DNA of 5,305 nucleotides from Bacillota bacterium. Lineage in GTDB: Bacteria > Bacillota > Sulfobacillia > Sulfobacillales > Sulfobacillaceae. This document shows, one piece after another, positions 1-5,305 of this stretch (position 1 is the stretch's first letter; each line of letters starts with the position of its first letter). The notes beneath the pieces were generated by a model, which saw nothing but the letters and a program-made list of their open reading frames with translations, was not told where the DNA came from and made no database searches. The stretch lies in NCBI GenBank assembly GCA_021820675.1, contig JAKADI010000175.1, forward strand, positions 1 to 5,305, read 5' to 3'. The translations under genes were made by a program, and so were the position numbers.

Positions 1-1100
1 ACTTAGTATTGTTCTATGTCTTTTGGGAAGTCATATTGATACCAATTTTCTTTCTACTAACGGGGTATTCAGGAGAAAAGGGACGCCCGGCTGCCATGAA
101 ATGGTTGGTCATGAATCTCGTGGGAAGTTTGTTCATGCTCATCGGAATTGTGGCGGTAGCAGTTATTCATGCCCAGCCGTTTGGTTCGTTAACCTTTGAA
201 ATCAGTCAGCTGGGACATCTGCATATGTCTGCCGCGGTGGCACCGTGGGTATTTGCCAGCTTCTTTGTGGCCTTTGCCATCAAAGCACCTCTGTGGCCGT
301 TTCATGGATGGATGCCCGATGCCTACCGTGAAGCGCCGGCTCCAGTAACCGCGTTACTGTCAGGGGTCATGTCGAAGGCTGGTATCTACGGCTTTTTACG
401 GATTATGCTACCCCTTTTTATGCCTCAAATGCACCATTATCAGGTGGGACTCCTGATTTTTGGGGTTATTGGCCTGGTGTACGGTGCGCTAATGGCTCTA
501 CGTCAGAGCGACATGAAAATGATTAGCGCTTATGCCTCTTTATCCCACATGGGCATGATGGCGTTGGGGGTATTTTCGTTGACTGCCGCGGGTATCTTGG
601 GAGCGACATTCCTAATGGTAGCGCACGGACTTATCGTGGGCGGGCTGTTTATTGTTCTCGGATTCGTTGAGGAGAAAACAAAGACCCGGGATCTGAAGGT
701 ATTAGGCGGACTTAATGATGACGCTCCGAGACTGGCGGCTTACTTCCTCTTCTTTTCCCTGGCAGCATTGGGCCTACCAGGCTTGCCGGGCTTTGTGGGA
801 GAGTATCTTATCATTCAGGGCTTGGTTGCTCACGATCTTGTATTCGCCATCATCGCGGCCATCGTTTTGGTCGTCGCGGCGTGGTACATGATCCGTTTGT
901 TTCAAGGCGTTATGCAGGCCCATAGTAAGGGAGCGGGACGCATTAGCGATATGAGCGTCGCACAGGTCGGCTATATTGCTTCGCTAGCTCTTCTTATCTT
1001 GATCTTAGGGGTATGGCCAGCCGGAGTGACAACACATGCCGCGCCGACGTTATATCGCGCTGTGCATCTGGCAGCGACGAAAGGGGGCCGCGGATTATGA
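1..1100 (+). CDS. nuoM: NADH-quinone oxidoreductase subunit M (NuoM), 5'-truncated by window edge
   Basis: This is an antiporter-like, proton-pumping membrane subunit of respiratory complex I. The reading frame is open to the left edge (first full codon at base 3), and the TTG at base 9 is an internal codon rather than a start. About 365 residues remain of a family that usually has around 490-510, so roughly the first 110-140 residues are missing. Counting from the TTG, visible family hallmarks are FWE at 5-7 (the conserved membrane glutamate), KAPLWPFHGWMPDAYREAP at 92-110 with the key lysine K92, the second conserved lysine in MSKAGIYGFLR (K123), a SYASLSHMG-like segment at 173-182 (here AYASLSHMG, 174-182), and GLPGFVGEYLI near 258-268 with E265 in the distal half-channel region. 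The rest is a series of hydrophobic helices. The stop TGA at 1098-1100 overlaps the nuoN start. NuoL and NuoN are relatives, but the FWE and PLHGW-type motifs and the position directly before nuoN favour NuoM. Confidence 0.96.
   Translation, partial: LVLFYVFWEVILIPIFFLLTGYSGEKGRPAAMKWLVMNLVGSLFMLIGIVAVAVIHAQPFGSLTFEISQLGHLHMSAAVAPWVFASFFVAFAIKAPLWPFHGWMPDAYREAPAPVTALLSGVMSKAGIYGFLRIMLPLFMPQMHHYQVGLLIFGVIGLVYGALMALRQSDMKMISAYASLSHMGMMALGVFSLTAAGILGATFLMVAHGLIVGGLFIVLGFVEEKTKTRDLKVLGGLNDDAPRLAAYFLFFSLAALGLPGLPGFVGEYLIIQGLVAHDLVFAIIAAIVLVVAAWYMIRLFQGVMQAHSKGAGRISDMSVAQVGYIASLALLILILGVWPAGVTTHAAPTLYRAVHLAATKGGRGL
1080..1087 (+). promoter_or_regulatory. Ribosome binding site that sets the nuoN start
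   Basis: AAAGGGGG lies inside the end of nuoM, 9 bases before the ATG at 1097. It resembles the Shine-Dalgarno consensus and supports ATG 1097 over the upstream in-frame ATG at 1013, which has no such site and would overlap nuoM by about 88 bases. Confidence 0.6.
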
Positions 1101-2518
1101 GCGCGACAACGGCTCTGTTACCGGATTACATCGTCGGTATTACGATTTTGGTGACGATGATTGCCGCCATGCTTCGGCGTCAACGCGGCACTATTAGTTC
1201 TTGGATAGCGTTAATTGGAACATTGGGCGGAATATGGGCGACGATCGATTTATGGGCCCAACATATTAAACCGATGGTGTTTTACGGTCAAAGCTTGACC
1301 GTTGACAATTACAGTTTGTTTGTGAATGTTCTGGTATTGATTGCGGCAGGATCGACATTGCTGTTAGGCTGGTCGGGGGAACGCGAACATGAGGAATTTC
1401 CCATCTTGGTGTTGATTGCAGCATTGGGGATGATGAGCCTCGGGATGGCGGCGAATATCGTTTCGCTGTTTTTGGGGATCGAGGTGTTGTCTCTTCCCTT
1501 ATATATCTTGGCAGCCTCACACCGTAACAACGCAAGCGGCGAAGCCGGATTAAAGTATTTGCTGCTCGGAGCTTTTTCCTCAGGAATTCTTCTGTTTGGT
1601 CTCGCACTGGTGTATGGGGCCTCGGGAACGATGGACTTTGTGGGACTGGCCTCTTCGGTTAATGCCCATTCGCCCCTTTTAGCAGCAGGGCTGATGTTGA
1701 CGTTGGTAGGATTATTGTTTAAGTTGGGAATTGTTCCGTTTCATATGTGGGTACCGGACGTTTACGAAGGATCTCCCACTCCGGTAACCAGCTTTATGGC
1801 TTTTGGAACCAAGGTAGGAGCCGCAGTTATATTGCTTCGACTTCTGGCCTACGGATTCTACCTGTCGCCTCAGGATTGGGGACCTGCTTTAGGTTACTTG
1901 GCTTTATTGACCATGATTGTGGGTAATTTGTTGGCGTTGCCGCAAAATGATTTGAAACGCCTCTTTGGGTATTCGGGGATAGGTCATGCCGGATTTTTAT
2001 TGATTGGGGTGGCGGTGCATAATGTCGTTGGAGCCAGAGCTATGCTCTTCTACCTTTTGCCCTATGGCCTGGCTGTTATTGGTGCCTTTGCGATTCTAAC
2101 GATGATGGGATCCGAGAAAGAAACCGTGACCATTAGTGATTTGAATGGCTTGGCGCGGCAAAAACCCTGGGCTGCTGCCTTGTTTATTGTGTTTATGTTG
2201 TCGTTTGCCGGAATTCCACTGACAGGAGGTTTTATCGGCAAGTTCTATTTGTTGCAAGCCGCCTTATTCGCCCACCAGCCCGGGTTGGCCATTGGCTTGG
2301 TGGTCGGAACGTTTTTGGGATTAGGAGCTTATTTGAGGCCCCTGCAAGCAATGTTCCGCAGTCGGCCCGCGGAACCGGGAATACCTGGTTGGACTGTGAA
2401 TTGGGCACACGTTGTCGTGTTGATTGTGGCGGTCGTTGGCACTGTGGGGCTTGGAGTCTACCCGACCCCGGTGGTTCACTGGGTTAATCAGTCTGCCAAC
2501 TTTTTCTGGCTCCATTAG
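1097..2518 (+). CDS. nuoN: NADH-quinone oxidoreductase subunit N (NuoN)
   Basis: This is the third antiporter-like membrane subunit of complex I, coupling NADH oxidation and quinone reduction to proton translocation. With the ATG at 1097 it has 473 residues, a normal length. The frame extends back to 1013, but those 28 extra residues are polar, lie wholly within nuoM and do not look like a NuoN N-terminus. Key positions are FLGIEVLSLPLYIL around 125-138 with the conserved glutamate E129, LFKLGIVPFHMWVPDVYEGSPTP at 207-229 with K209, FGTKVGA with K239, and GGFIGKFYLL at 377-386 with K382, which matches the lysine NuoN carries in its distal half-channel. About 13-14 hydrophobic helices cover the chain. 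Its start overlaps the nuoM stop by four bases (ATGA), a sign of translational coupling. The stop TAG at 2516-2518 falls inside an inverted repeat. It is probably the last gene of the nuo operon, as is usual for nuoN. Confidence 0.97.
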   Translation: MSATTALLPDYIVGITILVTMIAAMLRRQRGTISSWIALIGTLGGIWATIDLWAQHIKPMVFYGQSLTVDNYSLFVNVLVLIAAGSTLLLGWSGEREHEEFPILVLIAALGMMSLGMAANIVSLFLGIEVLSLPLYILAASHRNNASGEAGLKYLLLGAFSSGILLFGLALVYGASGTMDFVGLASSVNAHSPLLAAGLMLTLVGLLFKLGIVPFHMWVPDVYEGSPTPVTSFMAFGTKVGAAVILLRLLAYGFYLSPQDWGPALGYLALLTMIVGNLLALPQNDLKRLFGYSGIGHAGFLLIGVAVHNVVGARAMLFYLLPYGLAVIGAFAILTMMGSEKETVTISDLNGLARQKPWAAALFIVFMLSFAGIPLTGGFIGKFYLLQAALFAHQPGLAIGLVVGTFLGLGAYLRPLQAMFRSRPAEPGIPGWTVNWAHVVVLIVAVVGTVGLGVYPTPVVHWVNQSANFFWLH

Positions 2519-2547
2519 ATGAGAATTCGATTAAGAACGTCTAATGG
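2512..2547. repeat. Inverted repeat spanning the nuoN stop codon
   Basis: CCATTAGA (2512-2519) and TCTAATGG (2540-2547) are perfect 8-base inverted arms. On the RNA the stem grows to 10 pairs with one G-U pair (2520 with 2539) and a G-C pair (2521 with 2538), leaving a loop of 16 bases. The left arm contains the nuoN TAG. There is no T-run after the right arm, so it is not a classic intrinsic terminator. It could be a weak terminator, an mRNA 3'-end stabiliser, an operator-like dyad or chance. Confidence 0.5.
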
Positions 2548-2558
2548 TGTGTTAAAAT
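2531..2558 (+). promoter_or_regulatory. Candidate sigma-A promoter for the polyprenyl synthase-rex-transporter unit
   Basis: TAAAAT at 2553-2558 matches five of six bases of the -10 consensus and is preceded by TG at 2550-2551 in the extended -10 arrangement. TTAAGA at 2531-2536, with a 16-base spacer, matches four of six bases of the -35 box. Transcription would begin near 2565, giving a leader of about 50 bases. The right arm of the inverted repeat lies in the spacer. The 95-base gap is long compared with the other junctions here, which supports a separate start of transcription, but the boxes were found by eye only. Confidence 0.4.
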
Positions 2559-2600
2559 TGGGAAGATCAGTGCCGCCCACTTCACACCCTTCTCAGGTAG

Positions 2601-2608
2601 AGAGGAGA
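2601..2608 (+). promoter_or_regulatory. Ribosome binding site for a TTG start
   Basis: AGAGGAGA contains AGGAG at 2603-2607, six bases before the TTG at 2614. No ATG or GTG in the same frame is better placed, so this site decides the TTG start of the polyprenyl synthase. Confidence 0.7.
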
Positions 2609-2613
2609 TTATT

Positions 2614-3579
2614 TTGGAGTTTTTTTCGTTGGTCGAACCCCATCTCCGTCGGGTAAATAGCATGTTAGAGGAGCAGCTCTTGACGGGAAATGAGCTCATC
2701 GAAAATGTCGCCCAATATCTTCTCGTGGCTAGTGGAAAACGACTCCGGCCCGCGTTGGTGCTTTTATCAGGGCAGTTCGGTTCGGAACTGCCCGCTGCCC
2801 GGCAAGAAAAGCTCGTCCAAGTTGCTACGGCAGTCGAAATGATCCATATGGCCACCCTGGTTCATGACGACATCATTGATGATGCAGTGCTTAGGCGAGG
2901 AATGCCTGCGGTTCGAAGTCAGTTTAGTGATACCGTTGCCGTCTTAGCAGGGGATTTTCTGTTCGCTTTGGCGTTCCGCCTCTTTTCTTCCACGGGAGAT
3001 TTAGCTATTGTGGATATAGCCGCCAGGGTTGTGCATGTCATGTGTGTTGGCGAAATTCATCAAAGCATGGACCATGGCCAAATTGCGACAGAAGACGCCT
3101 ACTGGCGGCGGATTGAAGCCAAAACCGGATTTTTTCTCGAGACCAGTTGCCGCTTAGGTGCCATTGCCACGGGGGTCCCGGAGCGAATTGAGACCTTGTT
3201 GGGAGGGTATGGCCATCATATCGGCTTGGCTTACCAGGTGGTCGACGATTTGTTGGATTGGCTAGCCAGTCCTGAGACACTGGGAAAGGCGGTAGGAGAA
3301 GATGTTGCGGCTGGGGTTTACACCCTGCCGATCATTTATGCCTTGCAACAGGACCGTGTAGGTTATCAAGTGCAAAAGATTCTATCAGGTCCGCACCCCG
3401 AAACACAGGTGGAAGAACTGCGACACCTTTTGGAGAAGAGCGGGGCCTTACAGTATGCCAAGTCCCGAGCAGGATATCATATCGATCAGGCTCTGGACAA
3501 GTGTCGGCAATTGCCCGGCGGACCTGCCCAACGAGCATTGGAGGAATTGGCAGAGTTCGTATTGGCTCGAGAGTTTTGA
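2614..3579 (+). CDS. Long-chain polyprenyl diphosphate synthase (HepT-like, heptaprenyl type)
   Basis: This trans-isoprenyl diphosphate synthase adds isopentenyl diphosphate units to an allylic primer to make the tail of a respiratory quinone, probably menaquinone. It has 321 residues, standard for the family, and should be a soluble all-helical protein. Visible motifs are GKRLRP at 41-46 (isopentenyl diphosphate binding), the first aspartate-rich motif HDDIIDD at 84-90 (D85, D86, D89 bind Mg2+) followed by LRRG at 93-96, the KTG segment at 170-172, and the second aspartate-rich motif QVVDDLLDW at 208-216 (D211, D212, D215), then GKAVGED at 224-230. The residues before the first motif (MATLV, A80 and T81) are small, unlike the bulky residues of short-chain farnesyl or geranylgeranyl synthases, which points to a long product. 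The HMATLVHDDIIDD stretch closely resembles Bacillus HepT (component II of heptaprenyl diphosphate synthase) from memory of that family. The component I partner is not in the window, so a single-subunit enzyme is possible. Exact chain length cannot be told, so no gene symbol is given. Confidence 0.92.
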   Translation: MEFFSLVEPHLRRVNSMLEEQLLTGNELIENVAQYLLVASGKRLRPALVLLSGQFGSELPAARQEKLVQVATAVEMIHMATLVHDDIIDDAVLRRGMPAVRSQFSDTVAVLAGDFLFALAFRLFSSTGDLAIVDIAARVVHVMCVGEIHQSMDHGQIATEDAYWRRIEAKTGFFLETSCRLGAIATGVPERIETLLGGYGHHIGLAYQVVDDLLDWLASPETLGKAVGEDVAAGVYTLPIIYALQQDRVGYQVQKILSGPHPETQVEELRHLLEKSGALQYAKSRAGYHIDQALDKCRQLPGGPAQRALEELAEFVLAREF

Positions 3580-3592
3580 TGGAACTGGCAAT

Positions 3593-3598
3593 AAGGAG
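3593..3598 (+). promoter_or_regulatory. Ribosome binding site for the rex TTG start
   Basis: AAGGAG sits eight bases before the TTG at 3607, in the 27-base gap after the polyprenyl synthase. No ATG in the rex frame is nearby, so it supports TTG 3607 as the start. The gap is too short for an obvious promoter or terminator, so rex is probably co-transcribed with the synthase. Confidence 0.7.
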
Positions 3599-3606
3599 CG
3601 ATCGTC

Positions 3607-4236
3607 TTGCAACGGATTCCTGATGCGGCAATCAGGCGCCTACCCGCTTACTTACGTTGGCTGACCGAATGTGAAGAAGAGCGCGTCACATCCGTTATGT
3701 TGGGCCAAGCGACAGGGTATTCTTCTGAGCAGGTTCGTAAGGACCTGGCCTATTTTGGAGCATTCGGAACCCGAGGGGTGGGGTATGACGTTGGAGATTT
3801 GCGCGACGAAATATACCGAATACTCAAGTTAGACCAGGGTGTACGTGCCATAGTGGTCGGAGCAGGGCACTTAGGAACAGCCTTAGTAAGATACGTGGAT
3901 CAAGGTCATCAGGATGTAAAGATTATGGCATTGGTTGACAATGATTCCCGTATCATAGGAACTCCTGTCGGTTCGCTCTACGTGGAGTCGGTGGACCGGC
4001 TAGAAGACTTGGTGAGGCAATATGATATTGGGATTGGTGTGTTGACCGTACCCAAGGAAGCGGCTGTCTTAGCCGGAGACAGGTTGGCGGAGGCGGGCGT
4101 CCGGGCTATTTTAAATTTTGCGCCTGTTGCTGTGTGTACCCGGCATCCAGAAGTTTTTGTTCAACCGATTGATCTCACATTGGAAATGCAAGCTCTATCA
4201 TACTTTGTGGGGCAGAAGACGCCCAACCGATTATGA
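3607..4236 (+). CDS. rex: Redox-sensing transcriptional repressor Rex
   Basis: Rex is a homodimeric DNA-binding repressor that senses the NADH/NAD+ ratio: it binds operators when NAD+ is high and lets go when NADH binds. The product has 209 residues, the usual size. Residues 1-75 form the winged-helix domain: IPDAAIRRLPAYLRWL at 4-19, then the recognition region SSEQVRKDLAYFGAFGTRG at 39-57, a family signature, followed by VGYDV. Residues 80-195 form the Rossmann domain, with GAGHLG at 85-90 (the GxGxxG dinucleotide loop, where many homologues have Asn in place of H88), LVDND at 109-113 after the second strand, TVPKEAA at 147-153, ILNFAPV at 168-174, and PIDLTLEMQALSYF at 187-200, the domain-swapped C-terminal helix. 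The TTG start is backed by an AAGGAG site. Its TGA overlaps the ATG of the next gene. Known Rex regulons include respiratory NADH dehydrogenase and fermentation genes, so the adjacent nuo genes are plausible targets, but no clear Rex operator is visible here. Confidence 0.97.
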   Translation: MQRIPDAAIRRLPAYLRWLTECEEERVTSVMLGQATGYSSEQVRKDLAYFGAFGTRGVGYDVGDLRDEIYRILKLDQGVRAIVVGAGHLGTALVRYVDQGHQDVKIMALVDNDSRIIGTPVGSLYVESVDRLEDLVRQYDIGIGVLTVPKEAAVLAGDRLAEAGVRAILNFAPVAVCTRHPEVFVQPIDLTLEMQALSYFVGQKTPNRL

Positions 4237-5117
4237 ATCAGCGCGGTTTTTATCTCGGTATGTTTCTCGTGGTGAGTAGTTGGGGTTTGAACTACGTAGT
4301 AACGAAAATCGGTGTGGGGCATTTTCCCCCTGCCGATTTTGTATTTTGGCGGTTTTTGGCAACTGCGGTGATTGCCGGACCATGGCTATGGCGTAGTCGT
4401 CCTGCGACGATGAAGCAATACAGACAAGTGGCAATCTTGGGTCTGATTGGGGTATCGGTCTACCAGTGGGCTTTTACCACTGCGCTACACGATACAGTAG
4501 CTGCAAATGTGGCATTTTTATTTGATATTTCGCCGCTGATGACCTTGGTGGGCCAGAGTCTTTTGCGCGTGAGGTCATCCCGCCCTCAGATGTTCATTGG
4601 CGCAAGCATTTCGCTTGTTGGGGTGGCTCTTTTGGTGGGAGCCTCACGCGCCGCTTCGTGGCGAGGTGACGGGTATGCTTTGCTGGCAGCTGTGTTATGG
4701 GCCACATTCACCATTTTGACCGATAAATTTCACGTGCCGATACGAGGGATCGCACTCACGGGTTGGATGAGTCTCTTTGGTACGTTGGGCATTATCCCCT
4801 TCATGCATTGGAACCGGGTTCTACCCTTGCACATGGGAGTGATCGGGCCTTTATCCTACACGGTGTTGTTTGTCACAGTCATGGGGCTGTCCTTGTGGCA
4901 AAATGCCGTGATGGCCGTCGGCGGGGGTCAGGCCAGCCTTTACCTGTACCTCATACCCGTAATTGCGGCGCTGGCGGGATGGATAATCTTGGGGGAAAAG
5001 TTGACACTGTTGGAAATTGCGGGAGCCATTTTGATCATGGTGGGGGTGGCCTTCGCAGAAGGAGTTTTGCGGATCAGGATACAGCGTTCCACTTCCACCC
5101 CGACTACGCCCAGTTAA
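4233..5117 (+). CDS. EamA-family (DMT superfamily) membrane transporter, substrate unknown
   Basis: This 294-residue integral membrane protein has the two-repeat layout of EamA/RhaT drug-metabolite transporters, with about ten hydrophobic helices. The first repeat spans roughly residues 5-137 (SSWGLNYVVTKIGVGHFPPADFVFWRF region at 15-41, then the TVAANVAFLFDISPLMTLVG region at 88-107) and the second roughly 147-277 (AAVLWATFTILTDKF at 152-166, GGQASLYLYLIPVIAAL at 231-247, ILGEKLTLLEIAGAILIMVGV at 252-272). The second repeat keeps the usual GE pair before its last helix; the matching spot of the first repeat reads LLRVRSSRPQ, so that glutamate is missing. A short polar tail (TSTPTTPS) ends the chain. 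Members export amino acids or metabolites, but the substrate cannot be predicted. The ATG overlaps the rex stop (ATGA) and no strong ribosome binding site precedes it, so translation is probably coupled to rex. Whether it has a redox-related role is unknown. Confidence 0.92.
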   Translation: MNQRGFYLGMFLVVSSWGLNYVVTKIGVGHFPPADFVFWRFLATAVIAGPWLWRSRPATMKQYRQVAILGLIGVSVYQWAFTTALHDTVAANVAFLFDISPLMTLVGQSLLRVRSSRPQMFIGASISLVGVALLVGASRAASWRGDGYALLAAVLWATFTILTDKFHVPIRGIALTGWMSLFGTLGIIPFMHWNRVLPLHMGVIGPLSYTVLFVTVMGLSLWQNAVMAVGGGQASLYLYLIPVIAALAGWIILGEKLTLLEIAGAILIMVGVAFAEGVLRIRIQRSTSTPTTPS

Positions 5118-5124
5118 TGAACAG

Positions 5125-5185
5125 GGTGCTTTTTGTGTGCGGGCGAGGGGCGAAAATGGAATGCGGGGGCCTTGGGGAAAGCACC
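5125..5185. repeat. Long-loop inverted repeat after the transporter gene
   Basis: GGTGCTTT (5125-5132) and AAAGCACC (5178-5185) are perfect 8-base inverted arms about 45 bases apart, eight bases after the transporter stop. G-U pairs can extend the stem by one outer and two inner pairs. The loop is rich in G and the sequence after the right arm (TGGTTCTTCTTG) is only mildly T-rich. It may help end or stabilise the upstream transcript, but it is not a typical intrinsic terminator. Confidence 0.3.
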
Positions 5186-5258
5186 TGGTTCTTCTTGACT
5201 TGACCACGGTCGGATCAGGCTTCTGACATGAGCAAGCTGGGCTGTGTCATTGTCAAGG

Positions 5259-5290
5259 GCGATGAGGTCATCGCGATTCACATCGTGAAT
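5259..5290. repeat. Two adjacent short palindromes
   Basis: GCGATGA and TCATCGC (5259-5265 and 5268-5274) are 7-base arms around GG; one base later ATTCAC and GTGAAT (5276-5281 and 5285-5290) are 6-base arms around ATC. Both are perfect. They may be paired operator-like sites, hairpins of a transcript, or codon-driven chance within an unrecognised gene. Confidence 0.4.
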
Positions 5291-5305
5291 ATTGGTTTTA
5301 CCTAG

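Larger units (their letters stand above)
5118..5305. other. Right-end region without a recognised gene
   Basis: This 188-base stretch follows the transporter. The only frame that reaches the right edge open on the minus strand runs from 5305 down to a TAA at 5116-5114, about 63 codons. Read that way it begins LGKTNIHDVNRDDLIALDND and ends in a proline- and histidine-rich part that does not look like a folded domain. It would meet the transporter tail to tail, with both stops sharing TTAA (5114-5117). It could be the 3' end of a convergent gene, but I recognise no family and chance is quite possible. On the plus strand there is only a 25-codon frame (5228-5305) with no ribosome binding site. 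No RNA gene is visible. Confidence 0.3.

Noticed and set aside
1013..1096. Upstream ATG extending NuoN by 28 residues
   Set aside because: The added residues are polar and lie inside nuoM in another frame; ATG 1097 has a ribosome binding site and the usual ATGA overlap.
1266..1607. Minus-strand frames inside nuoN (and similar ones inside the synthase)
   Set aside because: They are antisense to well-conserved coding sequence, rich in Arg and Ser, and have no recognisable motif.
2550..2586. TGTTAA and TTCACA as halves of a Rex operator in front of the polyprenyl synthase
   Set aside because: The halves are about 25 bases apart, far more than the spacing in known Rex operators, and are not symmetrical.
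3455..3664. 69-codon plus-strand frame across the synthase-rex junction
   Set aside because: It overlaps the end of the synthase and the start of rex in a different frame; both of those have clear family motifs, and this one has none.
4763..5203. 146-codon plus-strand frame within and after the transporter
   Set aside because: It is mostly a shadow of the transporter, rich in Gly, His and Arg, with no domain pattern. The transporter frame shows the EamA pattern through the overlap.
4851..5207. 118-codon minus-strand frame opposite the transporter
   Set aside because: It lies largely antisense to the second EamA repeat, has a polar low-information sequence and no family resemblance.
5195..5229. 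TTGACT/TTGACC as a -35 box before the right-end small frame
   Set aside because: The best -10 at a suitable distance (TGACAT) matches only three of six bases and overlaps the candidate ATG.
5228..5305. 25-codon plus-strand frame ending exactly at the window edge
   Set aside because: There is no ribosome binding site, it is very short and has no recognisable peptide family. The match of its stop to the window end is not evidence of a gene.

Overview
The window is a compact run of plus-strand genes from what looks like a Gram-positive (Bacillota-type) bacterium that respires with a quinone, probably menaquinone. The genus cannot be read from the sequence. The phylum guess rests on the Rex regulator, a HepT-like polyprenyl diphosphate synthase, strong AGGAG-type ribosome binding sites and repeated use of TTG start codons. 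An acidophilic or thermophilic Sulfobacillus-like Firmicute would fit, but that is an inference.

Layout. Positions 1-1100 hold the 3' three quarters of nuoM, cut by the left edge of the window. nuoN follows at 1097-2518, with its ATG overlapping the nuoM stop in an ATGA junction. These encode two antiporter-like membrane subunits of respiratory complex I (NADH:quinone oxidoreductase) and probably close a nuo operon. A 95-base gap (2519-2613) holds an inverted repeat that begins inside the nuoN stop region, a candidate extended -10 promoter and a good ribosome binding site. Then come a long-chain polyprenyl diphosphate synthase (2614-3579, TTG start), the NADH-sensing repressor gene rex (3607-4236, TTG start, 27-base gap) and an EamA/DMT-family transporter (4233-5117, ATGA overlap with rex). 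The last 188 bases (5118-5305) contain no gene I can name. They hold a long-loop inverted repeat, two adjacent short palindromes and one minus-strand frame that stays open to the right edge.

How the genes fit together. Complex I oxidises NADH and passes electrons to a lipid quinone. The polyprenyl synthase makes the isoprenoid tail of such a quinone. Rex measures the NADH/NAD+ ratio and in known Gram-positive bacteria controls respiratory and fermentative genes. The neighbourhood therefore groups the NADH consumer, the supply of its electron acceptor and the NADH sensor. The transporter is translationally coupled to rex, but its substrate is unknown. No convincing Rex operator was found in the window, so a regulatory circuit is suggested by gene order only. 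I saw no RNA gene, CRISPR array or recognisable mobile element, and no sign of a wholly new system. The main open points are the gap after nuoN and the unexplained right end.
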